Assembly: GCF_003385455.1 (NCBI RefSeq)
Contig: NZ_QNUF01000004.1
Coordinates: 220,604-284,603, forward strand
From: Chryseobacterium rhizosphaerae
Lineage (GTDB): Bacteria; Bacteroidota; Bacteroidia; Flavobacteriales; Weeksellaceae
DNA length: 64,000 nt
Reading direction: 5' to 3'
In this document: positions 54,070 to 62,793 of the stretch, in pieces
How the letters are laid out: every line of letters begins with the position of its first letter
How positions within the stretch are numbered: the first letter of the stretch is position 1
Program-made: the position numbers and the translations under genes
The notes under the pieces: model-generated
Databases searched by the model: none
The model's input: the letters and a program-made list of their open reading frames with translations, nothing else
What the model was told of the DNA's origin: nothing

Positions 54070-56427
54070 TTACTCTATATTTTTAAGCAATATCCAGCCT
54101 GTTTTTACAGTAGGCTGTTTACTGGCGGGATCTTCGTAGGTTATCTGATACCAATAAGTACCTGTAGATAATTTTTTACCCTGGAAATAACCATCCCAGT
54201 AAGGTCTTATTTTTTCAGCTTTATAGACTTCTCTTCCATAGCGGTCAAAAACAAAACCACTAAATCCATTATAGCTGCTCACTCCTCTGAAGTCGATCAC
54301 ATCATTGATATTATCTCCATTGGGAGTAATTACATTTTTCATAACAAAGGTGAAGTACTCCAGGAATCCTACACAACTTGTATATTTAACTCTCACCCGA
54401 ATAGAAATCAGCTTATTCTTTGGTACATTTCCAAATACATTGGAAGACTGCCAGCTTACTCCGTTATCTATTGAATATTCCAGAGTTCCATTACTCGGAT
54501 TGCTTGCAGTAAGGATTAAAGTACCGTTCTCATTAAAATCCACTTTTGTTATTGCTGGAATTACTGCACGGATCACCTGAGCCTTAAATACTTTAGAACA
54601 TACTCCATTACTGATTGTCACTGTATATTCACCCGGTGTATCCACGGTAATAGCCTGAGTTGTTTCTCCTGTACTCCATTCGTAGGTATAAGAAGGTCCG
54701 GAACCCGCATCTAAAAGGATCCGATCTCCCTGACAGATATGTCCTCCTTTCAGTGATGAAACAATAGCAGGTACCACTTCTACGGTCACCGTAGCCGCTT
54801 GCAGAGATTTACATCCCTGAGCTCCTATCGCATACACTGTATAAGTGGTGGTCTGAGTAGGGCTTACTGTTCTGATCGCTCCTGCTCCGGAATTATCATT
54901 CCATTGATAGGTTACACCTCCTTCCGCTGTAAGCAGTAAAGATTCTCCTACACAGATTTTCAACCTTGAAGCTTTAAGCGAAGCAACAGGAGTCTCTTCT
55001 TTTCTTAAAGTAAGGGTGGCTATTTTACTACAGAATGCTCCGTTGGAAACATTCACATATAAAATCTGGCCATCCGTTCCATTATAATTTGTAAGATTTG
55101 TAATGAAGCTATTATTCTGAGCCTGAGCATCAGCCTGAGTGGTATAAAAACGGAATACAGCTCCCGGTGTAGTACTGATCATAGGTTTGGCATTTTCCAA
55201 ATTGAAAGTACTCAGCGTAGGTGTTGAACAGAGTTTCATTTCTGCATTCTGTACCGTTGGGCTGGTTCCTCCTATAATAGTAATAGTAGCTTCTCCCGGA
55301 CACTGATTTCCAGGAATCATTACTTTTACAAGATAAACACCCGGCTGGGTTGCAGTATAAATCGCATTGGTTGCTCCGGGAATTAAAACCCCATCTTTAT
55401 ACCATTGGAAAGTCATTCCAGGAATGGTAGCCACCTGTGCTTTAAGCTGTTGTGGCGTATTATCACACATATTAATGGTACCAGGTAAGGCAGTTCCTGT
55501 ACCATCTACAATTTTAATTCCAATATCAAAAGACCCTCCTTCTAAAAAAACTGCCGAATCATACCCCGGATCCCTGGCATCTGCCAGTACCATTTTAAAA
55601 TGATAGGTCTGTCCTGGAATTACATCCGCAACAGCTGTTAAAGGAGTGGTTCTACCGTTATAGTTAATGCCCACATGCGGAGTATTCATGGCTCCAAAGT
55701 ATGTGGCATTGATAGGACCGCAAGAGAACCCATTTCCAGCAGGAACAATATTTGTTACGCTTACAGGTCCTGCTCCACCGGGTAATACCGCAAGATTTGT
55801 ATAGGTAGGATCACCCACTTTTTTCAATAAAAGGGCAAAGGCATCTGTATAGTCAGTACACGGATAATTGGAAGCATATTCTTCAGAAGCAAATATATAA
55901 TTAAACTTTACCTGAGTAGAGTTTGGAACAAAATCAAATTCAAGTGCCACAGCATCCTGTAAGTTATAAGGTGGATTAATAGCTGCTACAAGATCAGGAT
56001 CACTTCCTGAGCCTGGGGATGATCCAAGGTGGCTATTGAAAGTATTCCCTCCTTCTTTTGCATAACCTGTAGTCAGTACAATACCATCAGTAAAAGGAAA
56101 ATTTGCAGTCCCTTTATTGAAATACCCCCAGAATCTGTTTACATTATCCAACCCCTGATTGGGTGAAACAGTAACGTTGGATACATTAGCTGTAGTACAG
56201 TTGGTCCCCCCGTTGATCAGGATATTCTTCACCAATAATTCGGGAGTATAATTGGAGGCTGCATAAGGAGGTACATTTATATCTACAAATGTTCCCGCCC
56301 GTAAGCTTTCTGCAGAAGGCTTCACTTTTAAAGGTTTTCTTCTAGGTGATGTCTGAGAGAAAACAGAAATAGAAGTCAATAAAAATACTAAAAGAAAAAA
56401 ATAGTTTTTAGATCTATAATGTAACAT
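54070..56427 (-). CDS. Choice-of-anchor L protein with T9SS type B domain (paralog 3)
   Basis: A 785-residue member of the same family, nearly colinear with paralog 1. Signal peptide (1-25, 'SVFSQ'), choice-of-anchor L domain (about 40-300; 'FNYIFASEEYASNYPCTDYTDAFALLLKK' pattern), Ig-like segments ('GVYLVKVMIPGNQCPGEA', 'CVGESLLLTAEGGVTYQW', 'CQGDRILLDAGSGPSYTYEW') and a CHU_C domain (about 695-785; 'ITPNGDNINDVIDFRGV ... VFDRYGREVYK'). Type B domains send proteins through the T9SS without the usual cleavage signature. First in transcriptional order, but its own terminator separates it from paralog 2. Confidence 0.9.
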   Translation of the reverse strand: MLHYRSKNYFFLLVFLLTSISVFSQTSPRRKPLKVKPSAESLRAGTFVDINVPPYAASNYTPELLVKNILINGGTNCTTANVSNVTVSPNQGLDNVNRFWGYFNKGTANFPFTDGIVLTTGYAKEGGNTFNSHLGSSPGSGSDPDLVAAINPPYNLQDAVALEFDFVPNSTQVKFNYIFASEEYASNYPCTDYTDAFALLLKKVGDPTYTNLAVLPGGAGPVSVTNIVPAGNGFSCGPINATYFGAMNTPHVGINYNGRTTPLTAVADVIPGQTYHFKMVLADARDPGYDSAVFLEGGSFDIGIKIVDGTGTALPGTINMCDNTPQQLKAQVATIPGMTFQWYKDGVLIPGATNAIYTATQPGVYLVKVMIPGNQCPGEATITIIGGTSPTVQNAEMKLCSTPTLSTFNLENAKPMISTTPGAVFRFYTTQADAQAQNNSFITNLTNYNGTDGQILYVNVSNGAFCSKIATLTLRKEETPVASLKASRLKICVGESLLLTAEGGVTYQWNDNSGAGAIRTVSPTQTTTYTVYAIGAQGCKSLQAATVTVEVVPAIVSSLKGGHICQGDRILLDAGSGPSYTYEWSTGETTQAITVDTPGEYTVTISNGVCSKVFKAQVIRAVIPAITKVDFNENGTLILTASNPSNGTLEYSIDNGVSWQSSNVFGNVPKNKLISIRVRVKYTSCVGFLEYFTFVMKNVITPNGDNINDVIDFRGVSSYNGFSGFVFDRYGREVYKAEKIRPYWDGYFQGKKLSTGTYWYQITYEDPASKQPTVKTGWILLKNIE

Positions 56428-56595
56428 TTTAATTTTATTTGCCCAAATGTAATAAAAAAAATAGATACCAAATTCACTCTTTCAAAGCTTTCTTCTAATT
56501 TCAATATTAGAATTTACAACAAATGCTTTTTATTTTTAAATTTTTCATAAATCCCCAGCGATAATTTTAATCAGGAAAAATAGCTATTCATCAAA

Positions 56596-56627
56596 AAAAA
56601 CAGATCAATGTTTACTGATCTGTTTTT
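56596..56627 (-). terminator. Terminator after the DUF1003-like gene
   Basis: Perfect 12-bp stem (56596-56607 with 56616-56627), 8-nt loop, T run on the minus strand; likely end of the rnz-TIGR02757-DUF1003 unit. Confidence 0.85.
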
Positions 56628-56687
56628 ATGTATTATGACAATATAAAATATTATGCCTTATTTTAAGACACCTGAGGTATCAGAAAA

Positions 56688-57218
56688 TCAGTTCTTTTTC
56701 AACTGATCAATTTCGCCCTGCAATTGGCTAATAATATCCTTTAAAGCTTTTATTTCATTTTTATTGGAATTCACATTGCTTTTCAATATGACATTTTTTG
56801 CTCTTTCATTATGATCTTCATCTTCTTCATCCTCAGCGATCTCCTCAATATCTTCACTGATCTCTTCCAGATCCTCCTGAATATCTTCAATATCTTCATT
56901 GATCTCCTCAATATCCTCACTGATCTCTTCAATATCTTCCTGGATATCTTCAATATCTTCCTGAATGTCTTCAATTTTCTCGTGATTTTTATTGACAGAC
57001 ATCTGAATAAATATAGCCAGATAAATTGCCTCTAAAGAAAGTACTGTGGTAAGAATAAGAAGCATTTTATCAAATTCCACAATATTCAGAATAGGAAGCA
57101 GAAACGAAGTAATAAAAAGCAGGGTGTGTACTATCAAAGATGGGATAGAGCCTATCCACGATGTGATATTATCTGCTATTTTTTCAAGAACTTCTGCTTT
57201 TTCATTATATTTTTTCAT
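56688..57218 (-). CDS. DUF1003-like membrane protein with acidic heptad coiled coil
   Basis: A 176-residue protein. Two transmembrane helices (about 25-46 and 52-73) with 'VLSLEAIYLAIFIQMSVN' match the DUF1003 core. Then seven perfect heptads (residues 82-130) of the form (I/L)-E-(D/E)-I-x-E-D form an uninterrupted, extremely acidic coiled coil, followed by a charged linker and a last helix (about 153-175). The repeats are also evident as 21-bp units in the DNA. Function unknown; the cytoplasmic coiled coil suggests oligomerisation or partner binding. It follows TIGR02757 by 10 bp and is likely cotranscribed with it. Confidence 0.82.
   Translation of the reverse strand: MKKYNEKAEVLEKIADNITSWIGSIPSLIVHTLLFITSFLLPILNIVEFDKMLLILTTVLSLEAIYLAIFIQMSVNKNHEKIEDIQEDIEDIQEDIEEISEDIEEINEDIEDIQEDLEEISEDIEEIAEDEEDEDHNERAKNVILKSNVNSNKNEIKALKDIISQLQGEIDQLKKN
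56829..56975 (-). repeat. Seven 21-bp in-frame repeats coding for heptads
   Basis: 147 bp encoding residues 82-130 of the DUF1003-like protein. The repeats share tcttcaat/tcctga-type units with synonymous variation, so copy number could vary without frameshift. Confidence 0.8.
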
Positions 57219-57228
57219 CCATTTTTTT

Positions 57229-57999
57229 TTACAAGAGTTCTTTAGTTACTCCAAGTCCAAACAGTGCAAAATCATATTTTGCGGGATCATTTTCATCAAA
57301 CTTTCTAATGGCTATATCGAGTTCTTCTACGGTTTTCCAGTCGTTTTGGGTTCTTGAAATCAAACCTAACTTTCTCGAAATATTACCGGTATGAACATCC
57401 AGTGGGATTGACAGATATTTATGATCTATCTTTTCCCAAATTCCAAAATCTACTCCCCGTTTATCCTTGCGGACCATCCATCGTAAGAACATTATGATCC
57501 TTTTTGCAGATGAATTTTTACCGGGAGAGCTGATATGCTTATGACTTCTGTGTTTTTCTGTTTCCAGAAAGTTATTTCTAAACCTTTCAATAGCATGCAG
57601 AAAATTCGTTTCTGATTCCCGTACTTCAAACAAGCTTTCCAGGCTTTCATTTCCTTTATAAATCCTGTTGAACTGCCTGATAAAGTAAGCAAAATCCTGA
57701 CCATTAAATGTCCTGTGAATGCTTTTATCCTGAATATCTTCCAAATCCTTCTGTGAATAATTCATCACAAAATCATAAGGAGAATTCCCCATAATGCTGA
57801 GCATTTTCTCAGCTGAACTGATAATTGACTTTCTGTTTCCCCAGGAAATTGTTGCCGCCAAAAACCCTGCAATCTCAATATCCTGTTGCAAAGAAAAACG
57901 GTGCGGAATCTGTATCGGGTCATTTTCAATAAAGTCTGGAGTATTATACCGGTCAGCCTTTTCGTCCAGGAAACTTTTTAATTCTTCAAACTTCAACAT
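57229..57999 (-). CDS. TIGR02757 (DUF2400) family protein
   Basis: A 256-residue protein of the TIGR02757 family: 'DPIQIPHRFSLQQDIEIAGFLAATISWGNRKSI', 'RFMVRK'-like helix as 'MFLRWMVRKDKRGVDFGIW', and 'LSIPLDVHTGNISRKLGLISRTQNDWKTVEEL' (quoted in part) are diagnostic. The fold resembles HhH-GPD DNA glycosylases and the family is widespread in Bacteroidota, but no activity is established as far as I know. A TTG at 58005 also opens the frame; the ATG at 57999 is preferred. It lies directly after rnz and before the DUF1003-like gene. Confidence 0.88.
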   Translation of the reverse strand: MLKFEELKSFLDEKADRYNTPDFIENDPIQIPHRFSLQQDIEIAGFLAATISWGNRKSIISSAEKMLSIMGNSPYDFVMNYSQKDLEDIQDKSIHRTFNGQDFAYFIRQFNRIYKGNESLESLFEVRESETNFLHAIERFRNNFLETEKHRSHKHISSPGKNSSAKRIIMFLRWMVRKDKRGVDFGIWEKIDHKYLSIPLDVHTGNISRKLGLISRTQNDWKTVEELDIAIRKFDENDPAKYDFALFGLGVTKELL

Positions 58000-58006
58000 A
58001 TTCAAT

Positions 58007-58921
58007 TTAAATTTTTACACTCTCCAACGCTTTAGGTAAAAACGTATTGGGGAAAATATTTCTTGCCTCATCAGTAAATACCGTTAGATCTCCATATCTA
58101 TTGGAAAAGTGTCCCAATATCAGTTTCCCGACCTGAGCTTTCTGGGCAATAGTTGCCGCCTCTAAAGCCGTGGAGTGTCCTGTATAATCTGCCATTTCCT
58201 TCAAATCATGCAGGAAAGTGGATTCATGATATAAGACAGTAACGTTTTTAATAATCGGAAGCACGCTTTCCAGGTAACGGGTATCGCTGCAAAAAGCATA
58301 AGATACTGCTGATGCCGGTTCAAGAGTTAAGATCTCATTTTTAAGGACGTAACCATCACTTAACACGAAATCTTTTCCTGCTTTAATATGATGATAATCA
58401 CAGGTTTCAATTTCACTGTACTTGGCAATTTCTTTCATATTAAGATGCCTGTCCTTTGGTTTTTCCTTAAAAAGATAACCATTACAATAAATCCTGTGAT
58501 CTAAGGGAATAGTATACACCTCTACCCTATTATCTTCATAAATTTTTTCTGAATAGTTTTTATCCAATTCATGGTACACCACTTCAAAACCACGGTGCGT
58601 TTCTGTAATATCAAAAATAGTATCCAGCATCTTCTTGATCCCCTTCGGCCCATATACATGGAGCGGATTATCTCTTCCTAAAAGGCGGAAGGACGCAATA
58701 AGTCCCGGAAGCCCGAAACAGTGATCCCCATGAAGATGAGAAATAAAAATATGGTTGATTTTTGAAAATCTTGCTTTGGCCTTTCTCAGCTGTACCTGTG
58801 TCCCTTCACCACAATCAATCAGAAAAAGTCTTTCTTCCATGTCCAGCAGCTGAGCAGTGGGTGAAGTATTGATAGTCGGTATTGCTGAATTAAAGCCTAA
58901 TATCGTTAAATAAGTACTCAA
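58007..58921 (-). CDS. rnz: Ribonuclease Z, TTG start
   Basis: A 304-residue MBL-fold endonuclease that removes 3' trailers from tRNA precursors. The metal-binding motif is H62-L-H64-G-D66-H67 in 'ISHLHGDHCFGLPGL', with 'DCGEGTQVQLRK' before it, 'AFCSDTRYLESV' and the final His in 'LGHFSNRYGD'. The conserved N terminus 'MSTYLTILGFNSAIPTINTS' begins at a TTG; two in-frame stops lie just upstream, so no ATG alternative exists. A TACATTTG -7 element lies 18 bp before it. Probably transcribed with TIGR02757 and the DUF1003-like gene. Confidence 0.95.
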   Translation of the reverse strand: MSTYLTILGFNSAIPTINTSPTAQLLDMEERLFLIDCGEGTQVQLRKAKARFSKINHIFISHLHGDHCFGLPGLIASFRLLGRDNPLHVYGPKGIKKMLDTIFDITETHRGFEVVYHELDKNYSEKIYEDNRVEVYTIPLDHRIYCNGYLFKEKPKDRHLNMKEIAKYSEIETCDYHHIKAGKDFVLSDGYVLKNEILTLEPASAVSYAFCSDTRYLESVLPIIKNVTVLYHESTFLHDLKEMADYTGHSTALEAATIAQKAQVGKLILGHFSNRYGDLTVFTDEARNIFPNTFLPKALESVKI

Positions 58922-58939
58922 ATCAATAATTTATTATAA

Positions 58940-58947
58940 CAAATGTA
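58940..58947 (-). promoter_or_regulatory. -7 promoter element of rnz
   Basis: TACATTTG on the minus strand, exact TAnnTTTG match, 18 bp upstream of the TTG start; no -33 element at normal spacing. Confidence 0.5.
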
Positions 58948-59007
58948 CAACAGAAAATCTAAAACGTAAATTTTACCTTACAATTTAAATAGGAAAAGCA
59001 TAAGACC

Positions 59008-59044
59008 CCGGACTTTTCTCTTCCATAAGAGAAGGTAAACCCGG
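59008..59044 (-). other. Hairpin between rdgB and rnz
   Basis: Inner stem ttctctt/aagagaa (59016-59033) with loop ccat, and outer ccgg tetrads at either side. It may end rdgB transcripts or stabilise them, but the T run is weak. Confidence 0.4.
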
Positions 59045-59067
59045 ATCATAAGGCTGGCCTGGATATC

Positions 59068-59655
59068 CTAATCTGTCACTTTTAAAAAATCCATAAACAG
59101 GTCTAATGCCTGTCTGCGGTGGCTGATTTTATTTTTATCCTCAGGAGTCATTTCTGCAAAAGTCCTGTCGTGCCCTTGCGGAACAAAAATAGGATCATAC
59201 CCAAATCCTTTGAATCCTTTATTTTCTGTCAGTAGATTTCCATGAACTCTTCCTTCAAAATACTGAGCTCCATTCTCATCATAATAGCATAAAACAGTAA
59301 CAAAATAAGCTTTCCTATTCTCGATCCCTGTCATTTCAGCTAAAACTTTTTCAATATTTTTGGCAAAATCATGATCTCCTGCATACCGAGCAGAGAATAT
59401 TCCCGGTCTCCCGTCTAAAGATTCTACAGCCAAACCGCTGTCGTCACCCAAGCTTGGAATTCCTGTTTTTTCAAAGCAGTATTTTGCTTTAATCAAAGCA
59501 TTGGCATGAAAAGAATCTCCGTCTTCCACAATTTCCTCATGAATATTGTAGTCCGTAAGGCTTTTCACTATACAATCACTTCCTAAGATCTGCTGAATTT
59601 CTTCTTTTTTATGTTCATTGTGTGTTGCGACTAATAATTCCATTTCTTTATTCAT
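59068..59655 (-). CDS. rdgB: Non-canonical purine NTP pyrophosphatase (RdgB/HAM1)
   Basis: A 195-residue housecleaning enzyme that hydrolyses dITP, XTP and ITP to monophosphates, keeping deaminated purines out of DNA. Motifs: 'LLVATHNEHKKEEIQQILG' at the N terminus, 'LGDDSGLAVESLDGRPGIFSARYAG', 'GFGYDPIFVPQG' and 'ISHRRQAL' near the end are classic HAM1 blocks. The start can be residue 1 or the Met at residue 5. It lies 28 bp downstream of the CPBP protease gene and 146 bp upstream of rnz. Confidence 0.96.
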   Translation of the reverse strand: MNKEMELLVATHNEHKKEEIQQILGSDCIVKSLTDYNIHEEIVEDGDSFHANALIKAKYCFEKTGIPSLGDDSGLAVESLDGRPGIFSARYAGDHDFAKNIEKVLAEMTGIENRKAYFVTVLCYYDENGAQYFEGRVHGNLLTENKGFKGFGYDPIFVPQGHDRTFAEMTPEDKNKISHRRQALDLFMDFLKVTD

Positions 59656-59683
59656 TTTCCAATTTTATTTTTAGCTGTATATA

Positions 59684-60514
59684 TTAAATTTCAGAGTAAT
59701 GGACTTTATATTTTTTCATAAACAGATAGTAGAATAATGAAAAAAGGACAAGTCCGGCGGCCAGGATAAGCCACTCTGAAACATTAAAAACTTTTGCAAA
59801 GCTTTCATCTTTACCATAAAGAACCAGCAATGAAAGGCTCAGGTTATTGAATGCATGCAAGAGTATAGGCAGCAGTAAAGTTTTCGTTTTATGATACACC
59901 AATCCCAATATACATCCCAGTATCACTGCACTGATAAACTGCCATGGATTTCCATGAACAACTCCAAAGATAATGGAAGCATATACAATAGCTTTCCACG
60001 GTTTAATTCCTTTATTGACCAGTCCTTTCTGAATAATTCCTCTGAATATAATTTCCTCAAAAATAGGAGCCAAAATCACAGTCATAATAATCATCACTAC
60101 CGGGTCGTCTGTCAACTGGCTCATAAGTTGAATAAAATATTCATAAAAGTCTCCAAAAACAGGACCTGTGGTTGGGATTAAAGAGGTAATAAACTCTGCA
60201 ATAAACATCATCCCGGCCATCATTGGAAAAATCAGAAGGTAGGTATAGAAATTAACTGAAGAAAGGTTGAAGTTGAGTTTCTTATTGGTGGTACGCCTTA
60301 CAATGAAAAAATCAAAAAAGGCAATGGCCGTTAAAAATCCCACAGAATTAGCCACCATTAAAAACCAGTCTTTTAGTTCAAGATTTTCTTTGAAAGTCAC
60401 TTTCCAAAAAGTACTGAATAAAGAAACAGCCATTGTTCCTACAAACAGTCCAACGACCAAAGTCAGCCCTCCTAGCCACGTGAAAGTAAACTTTGGATAT
60501 TTGCTATTTTCCAT
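59684..60514 (-). CDS. CPBP-family intramembrane metalloprotease
   Basis: A 276-residue polytopic membrane protein with about eight hydrophobic helices and the Abi/CPBP (Rce1-like) motifs: E153-E154-x3-R in 'PIFEEIIFRGI', H187 in 'FGVVHGNP' and 'ILGCILGLVYHKT'. Relatives cleave prenylated proteins or bacteriocin-related peptides, but most bacterial members lack known substrates. Neighbouring rdgB, 28 bp downstream, may be cotranscribed, though the functions are unrelated. Confidence 0.9.
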   Translation of the reverse strand: MENSKYPKFTFTWLGGLTLVVGLFVGTMAVSLFSTFWKVTFKENLELKDWFLMVANSVGFLTAIAFFDFFIVRRTTNKKLNFNLSSVNFYTYLLIFPMMAGMMFIAEFITSLIPTTGPVFGDFYEYFIQLMSQLTDDPVVMIIMTVILAPIFEEIIFRGIIQKGLVNKGIKPWKAIVYASIIFGVVHGNPWQFISAVILGCILGLVYHKTKTLLLPILLHAFNNLSLSLLVLYGKDESFAKVFNVSEWLILAAGLVLFSLFYYLFMKKYKVHYSEI

Positions 60515-60753
60515 TCTTTTCTCTGTAAAATTTTATGGAAACAAAGATAATTTTTTTGAATGCCACAGGCAACTAAAAAAGGAAATTCTTATTTTCACCG
60601 CGGTAGTTATCCTGATACAAAAATGAGGGTTGAATCTCTATTTCTCTGTATTTATTTTCCATTTAATATAAAACATGAAATCCCGCATCTCCCCCATCGT
60701 GAAACACTCAAAAGCTGGAACCTGAACCTCCCAACCAACATTCTTGTATTTTA

Positions 60754-60785
60754 TTTGAAAACCTCGTAAAAAATCACGATTTTTG
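60754..60785 (+). promoter_or_regulatory. Promoter of prfC
   Basis: TTTG (60754-60757), 20-bp spacer, GATTTTTG (60778-60785), one base off the -7 consensus; 17 bp before the ATG. Confidence 0.5.
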
Positions 60786-60802
60786 CAACTTCAAAATACA
60801 AT

Positions 60803-62398
60803 ATGTCAGACTTAATCAAAGAAATACAAAAAAGAAAGACTTTTGGGATCATATCCCACCCGGATGCCGGAAAAACGACTCTTACGGAGAAATTACTTCT
60901 TTTCGGGGGAGCCATCCAGGAAGCGGGTGCGGTAAAATCCAATAAAATAAAAAAAGGAGCTACCTCCGACTTTATGGAAATTGAAAGACAGAGAGGGATC
61001 TCTGTAGCGACTTCCGTATTGGCTTTTGAATATAAAGATCATAAAATCAACATTCTCGATACTCCGGGTCACAAAGACTTTGCTGAAGATACCTACAGAA
61101 CGTTAACTGCTGTAGATTCTGTAATCGTTGTCATTGACGTTGCAAAAGGGGTTGAGGAACAGACAGAAAAGCTGGTGAAAGTTTGTAGAATGAGAAACAT
61201 TCCGATGCTTGTTTTCATCAATAAACTTGACCGTGAAGGTAAAGATGCTTTTGATCTGCTGGATGAAGTGGAACAAAAACTTGGATTAAGAGTAGTTCCT
61301 CTTTCTCTTCCCATTGGTATGGGAAGTGACTTCCAGGGTATTTATAATATCTGGGAAAACAATATTCAGCTATTCCTGGAAGAGAAAAAACAAAAAGTAG
61401 GAGAATCCATCACTTTCGATAATATCAACGATCCTTCTATTGATGAGGCAATTGGTCCAAAAGCTGCCCAGTCATTAAGAGAAGAATTAGAACTTATCCA
61501 ATCTGTATATCCTGAATTCAGCCGTGAAGAATATATGAACGGTGAACTTCAGCCGGTATTCTTCGGTTCTGCTTTAAATAACTTTGGGGTACGTGAGCTT
61601 CTGAATGCATTTATTGAAATTGCTCCAATGCCACAGCCTAAGGAAAGCGACCTTCGTATAGTGAAACCTGAGGAAAGCAATTTTACAGGATTTGTTTTCA
61701 AGATCCACGCTAATATGGATCCTAAACACAGAGACAGACTGGCATTCGTCAAGATTGTTTCAGGAACATTTAAAAGGAATGAAAATTATTTACTGGTAAG
61801 AGAAGGTAAAAAGATGAAGTTCTCTTCTCCCAACGCTTTCTTTGCTGATAAAAAAGAAGTCGTGGAGGAAAGTTTCCCTGGTGATATTGTAGGCCTTCAC
61901 GATACAGGTAATTTCAGAATTGGTGATACCCTGACCGGTGGGGAAAAACTTAGCTTCAAAGGAGTTCCTAGTTTCTCTCCGGAACATTTCCGTTATATCA
62001 ATAATAATGATCCGCTTAAAGCCAAGCAGTTGGCAAAAGGTATTGATCAGTTGATGGATGAAGGTGTTGCACAGCTATTCACCCTGGAAATGAACAATAG
62101 AAAAATTATCGGAACAGTGGGAGCGCTTCAATATGAAGTAATCCAGTACCGTCTGGAGCACGAATATGGTGCTAAATGTACCTACGAACCCCTATCTATG
62201 CACAAAGCATGTTGGGTAGAAGCTGATGAAAAATCAGAAGAGTTTAAAGAATTTGCAAGATTAAAACAAAGATTCCTTGCCAGAGATAAATACAACCAGC
62301 TTGTATTTTTAGCAGACTCCTCATTTACGATTCATATGACACAGGAAAAATTCCCGAATGTGAAACTGCACTTCATCAGTGAGTTTAAAGATCATTAA
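60803..62398 (+). CDS. prfC: Peptide chain release factor 3
   Basis: A 531-residue translational GTPase that recycles RF1/RF2 from the ribosome after peptide release. G1 'ISHPDAGKTTLTEKLL' (about 18-33), switch I near 'GATSDFMEIERQRGISVATS', G3 'DTPGHKDFAEDTYRTL', G4 'NKLDREGKD' and the RF3-specific C-terminal domain ('YEVIQYRLEHEYGAKCTYEPL') are present, and the length is typical. It is monocistronic, divergent from the CPBP gene, and followed by a strong terminator. Confidence 0.98.
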   Translation: MSDLIKEIQKRKTFGIISHPDAGKTTLTEKLLLFGGAIQEAGAVKSNKIKKGATSDFMEIERQRGISVATSVLAFEYKDHKINILDTPGHKDFAEDTYRTLTAVDSVIVVIDVAKGVEEQTEKLVKVCRMRNIPMLVFINKLDREGKDAFDLLDEVEQKLGLRVVPLSLPIGMGSDFQGIYNIWENNIQLFLEEKKQKVGESITFDNINDPSIDEAIGPKAAQSLREELELIQSVYPEFSREEYMNGELQPVFFGSALNNFGVRELLNAFIEIAPMPQPKESDLRIVKPEESNFTGFVFKIHANMDPKHRDRLAFVKIVSGTFKRNENYLLVREGKKMKFSSPNAFFADKKEVVEESFPGDIVGLHDTGNFRIGDTLTGGEKLSFKGVPSFSPEHFRYINNNDPLKAKQLAKGIDQLMDEGVAQLFTLEMNNRKIIGTVGALQYEVIQYRLEHEYGAKCTYEPLSMHKACWVEADEKSEEFKEFARLKQRFLARDKYNQLVFLADSSFTIHMTQEKFPNVKLHFISEFKDH

Positions 62399-62793
62399 TA
62401 AGCAAAATTGCTAAAACATACATCCGCAGAGGTTTTCTCTGCGGATTTTTTTATTCATACTTTTCCCTTAAGATTTAAGAAGAACCCAAAAAAGGTCTTA
62501 CTTTAAGACAAGGTTATTTCCCTTATTTATTTTCATAAAAAGTCTGCATGATCTCTTCAGTCTTCAGGTGAATAAAGATATACTAAGCTATAAAGCCTGA
62601 CATATTCAAATATATCCTGGTAAAATCCCATCAAAAGCAATATGGGATCTGCAAAACGGCTTTGTAAATCTCTTGTAAAACAAATACAAAACACTGATAC
62701 TATAACAGTTATCATTTTACCAGTATAATACATTCTATTTACAAGTGTTTCGGGTGCTCTCCTCCTAATTTTACTTCATCAAAAATTAATGTT
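62399..62793. other. Intergenic region after prfC
   Basis: No coding frame in 395 bp. It contains the prfC terminator (62422-62453) and a short hairpin atcccat/atgggat (62625-62648). The promoter of the DUF4349 gene must be here but is not clear. Confidence 0.45.
62422..62453 (+). terminator. Terminator of prfC
   Basis: Perfect 10-bp stem atccgcagag with ctctgcggat (62437-62446), then seven T. Confidence 0.9.

Noticed and set aside
56811..57035. Plus-strand frame opposite the heptad repeats
   Set aside because: It is an artefact of the 21-bp repeats read antisense (Ile/Phe/Leu-rich), with no start context of its own.
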